Below, in pieces: positions 14,710 to 16,223 of a stretch of 16,223 bases of DNA (position 1 is its first letter; each line of letters opens with the position of its first letter). The translations under genes and the position numbers were made by a program. The DNA lies in assembly GCA_002476625.1 (NCBI GenBank), contig DLLC01000023.1:1-16223 (forward strand). The letters run 5' to 3'. The stretch comes from Porphyromonadaceae bacterium UBA7572. Lineage in GTDB: Bacteria; Bacteroidota; Bacteroidia; Bacteroidales; Muribaculaceae. Below the pieces are notes generated by a model, which saw nothing but the letters and a program-made list of their open reading frames with translations, was not told where the DNA came from and searched no databases.

Positions 14710-15426
14710 TTATTGGCGCGCCTGCCAGATGATGGCATCTGCCATGATGGGAATGGCTTTGGCCTCGGGGTGAATGTTGTCGGTTCTTATGAGCTTGTGG
14801 TTGGCTATTGTGCTGTTGAGGTCGAGGAATTTTACGTTGTGCTCCTGTGCCACTTGGCGCAGCTCCATATTTCTGCGGTGGTTGATATGCGTGCGGTACT
14901 CGTCTTTTTCCTCCTTTAGAATGCTCCACCCATACAAAGTGCGTAGTATTGCTTTAGGAATGAATCTGGTGAAGTGAGGCTTTATGTGATAAAAATCCAG
15001 GAGGTTGACCAGCACGATGTTGCTGGTGCGTTGCTGCACAAATTCCACCAGCTTGCTGACATTGTCGTGATACAGTCGGTAGTCCTTGTCGGCGTATTCT
15101 TCGCCATCAGCGTTTTTGGTGCCATGGTGGTTGTATTGTATGACCACTCCGGCATATTTGAGGTTCACGGTCTGGAAAAAGTAGTCTACCAGACCCGCAA
15201 ACAGCACATCGTTAAGCGATGATGAGCACCCTATAAAGTCAGTGGGGCAATTGGTGGAGGCCGCTACCCTGCTGCGCACCATCCTTAACACGGAGTCTCC
15301 GATCATCAGTAGGCGAGGGCTATTTCTGTCGGCGGGTTTGTCTATCCATACGTTAGACCATTCAATCTTCTCACGTTGCTCATCGCTGTTGGAGAGCGGC
15401 GTGAGATAGTTGCTTAAGCTGTTCAT
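14710..15426 (-). CDS. SGNH/GDSL-type hydrolase
   Basis: This 238-residue protein has the block I motif MIGDSVLR (catalytic Ser45), a block III-like QYNHHG with Asn99, and the block V motif DNIHP (Asp216, His219), the standard SGNH catalytic set. Members of this family hydrolyse ester bonds, often removing or moving acetyl groups on glycans. No signal peptide or membrane span is visible, so the location is uncertain. The first ~35 residues form a polar extension before the first core strand. It lies 78 bases after the thioredoxin-fold gene with no promoter consensus between, so the two probably form an operon. A 20-base piece of its HPEAK region recurs just upstream of it. Confidence 0.75.
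   Translation of the reverse strand: MNSLSNYLTPLSNSDEQREKIEWSNVWIDKPADRNSPRLLMIGDSVLRMVRSRVAASTNCPTDFIGCSSSLNDVLFAGLVDYFFQTVNLKYAGVVIQYNHHGTKNADGEEYADKDYRLYHDNVSKLVEFVQQRTSNIVLVNLLDFYHIKPHFTRFIPKAILRTLYGWSILKEEKDEYRTHINHRRNMELRQVAQEHNVKFLDLNSTIANHKLIRTDNIHPEAKAIPIMADAIIWQARQ
14757..14776 (-). repeat. 20-bp direct repeat, copy inside the SGNH gene
   Basis: CTTTGGCCTCGGGGTGAATG (plus strand) encodes, on the minus strand, the block V residues IHPEAK of the SGNH hydrolase. An exact second copy is at 15485-15504. Confidence 0.85.
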
Positions 15427-15484
15427 AAATGCGAATTTTAGTTGTATGGGTCCTTGCTTCGGTTGTGGAGTAGCTAATATGCTC

Positions 15485-15504
15485 CTTTGGCCTCGGGGTG
15501 AATG
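15485..15504 (-). repeat. 20-bp direct repeat, possible SGNH tail remnant
   Basis: An exact copy of 14757-14776 lies directly after the stop codon of the thioredoxin-fold gene. On the minus strand one frame reads SNSIHPEAKGAY and then stop, resembling the end of an SGNH hydrolase. It may be what is left of another hydrolase gene. Confidence 0.6.
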
Positions 15505-16223
15505 CTATTTGAGCAGTTGGCGCGCTTGCCTCACGGCCTCGGTGATGTCGGTGCCGTTATATGTGACTTTGCCGAGCGAGTCGGCCACCACGAAGAGTGG
15601 GGTGGTGGTGACTGCCAGATTCTTTATTTGGCTGTTGAGCGGTCCTTCCGGAGCCCAGAAGTGGCGCCAAGTGGAGCCGTCGTGTGCGGTGTAGCCTCGC
15701 CACGAGGCCGTGTCGGGGTCGATGTAGATGTCGCAGATTTGCAGTTGGCTGCTGTTGTTGAACTCCTTGGCAAGCGTGGTGAGGCCGCTCATCTCGGCGT
15801 TGTGGGCCGAGCTGTTCACCCACAGGTAAAGGAGGGTGGCTCTGGCGGTGGTGGCGTTGATAGAGCCGAAGTCGCCGTTGTCCTCCAGCAGCAGCAATGA
15901 GCCAATGCGGCTGGCGCTTTTAGGGCGGCGCTCAACCATTCGCTGGTATGCTTTCAGCAGCCATTCCGGTTTGGCGTCGGGGCTGATTTTTGTCAGCATA
16001 CTTTTCATCTTCTGCTGATTGTTAAGCTGGCTGTAATCGGTCACCAAGAGCAGGGTGGACAGCATATCGTCGGTGTTGTCAGCCACATATTTCTCGATAG
16101 AGGTGTCAAGGCGTTTTCGGTCAATTTGCTCATACTCGCCGCGGTGGTCGGCTATAAACTTATACCAGCGCTCGTTCACATCGCTGCTCTTCACCTCGAT
16201 GCCCAAAGGGTCGTTCATGTCGC
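15505..16223 (-). CDS. Thioredoxin-fold domain protein without CXXC cysteines, 5' end beyond the window
   Basis: The frame is open to the window edge. A Met is present at 16218, but no signal peptide follows it, so the gene probably continues upstream. From that Met, residues 1-125 are helical and of unknown type. Residues about 125-225 look like a thioredoxin/TlpA-like fold: TLLYLWVNSSAHNAEM where LFWASWCxxC would be expected, a middle strand ICDIYIDPD, and a cis-proline-like TTTPLFVVADSLGKVTYNG near the end. The two active-site cysteines are replaced by Asn-Ser-Ser-Ala, so classical disulfide exchange is not possible. Bacteroidales carry many envelope proteins of this type. The role is unknown. 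It is upstream of the SGNH hydrolase in the same direction. Confidence 0.65.
   Translation of the reverse strand, partial: DMNDPLGIEVKSSDVNERWYKFIADHRGEYEQIDRKRLDTSIEKYVADNTDDMLSTLLLVTDYSQLNNQQKMKSMLTKISPDAKPEWLLKAYQRMVERRPKSASRIGSLLLLEDNGDFGSINATTARATLLYLWVNSSAHNAEMSGLTTLAKEFNNSSQLQICDIYIDPDTASWRGYTAHDGSTWRHFWAPEGPLNSQIKNLAVTTTPLFVVADSLGKVTYNGTDITEAVRQARQLLK

Overview
The window looks like chromosome of a fairly GC-rich member of the Bacteroidales, of Prevotella or Muribaculaceae type. The evidence is a secreted protein ending in a dockerin-like tail, TAnnTTTG-type promoter elements, start codons without clear Shine-Dalgarno sequences, a lipoprotein metallophosphoesterase, and a single-domain KpsF-type isomerase. 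The family assignment is inference. No tRNA, rRNA, CRISPR array or intact insertion sequence was seen.

Left part (1-4245). The end of an L-serine/L-cysteine lyase family gene (UPF0597/CyuA type) overlaps a small esterase by four bases. Convergent to these lie a secreted Ig-like/OB-like/dockerin protein and a Na/phosphate symporter with a PhoU-like tail, each with a recognisable terminator and promoter.

Middle part (4246-9369, all plus strand). A D-arabinose-5-phosphate isomerase (Kdo pathway) is followed by a PfkB-fold protein whose catalytic motifs are all altered, then a TPR-like helical protein. Next is an overlapping pair: a small outer-membrane barrel and a lipoprotein metallophosphoesterase. 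A hairpin with a 17-bp stem closes this block and serves as a likely bidirectional terminator.

Right part (9513-16223, all minus strand, read right to left). A thioredoxin-fold protein without the CXXC cysteines and an SGNH hydrolase are followed by comM (a YifB/ComM Mg-chelatase-like AAA ATPase). Then come a GT2 glycosyltransferase, a remnant of the comM 3' end, a GT4 glycosyltransferase and a second, closely related GT2. The comM end and the promoter just after it occur twice, about 1.25 kb apart, bracketing one GT2 gene. This is the clearest trace of rearrangement here. The glycosyltransferases probably add sugars to a surface glycan, but no complete biosynthetic cluster is present.

I see no convincing wholly new multi-gene system. 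The best leads are the duplicated comM-end/promoter segment around a glycosyltransferase, the apparent PfkB pseudokinase next to the Kdo-pathway isomerase, and a 20-bp repeat that looks like a leftover SGNH hydrolase tail.
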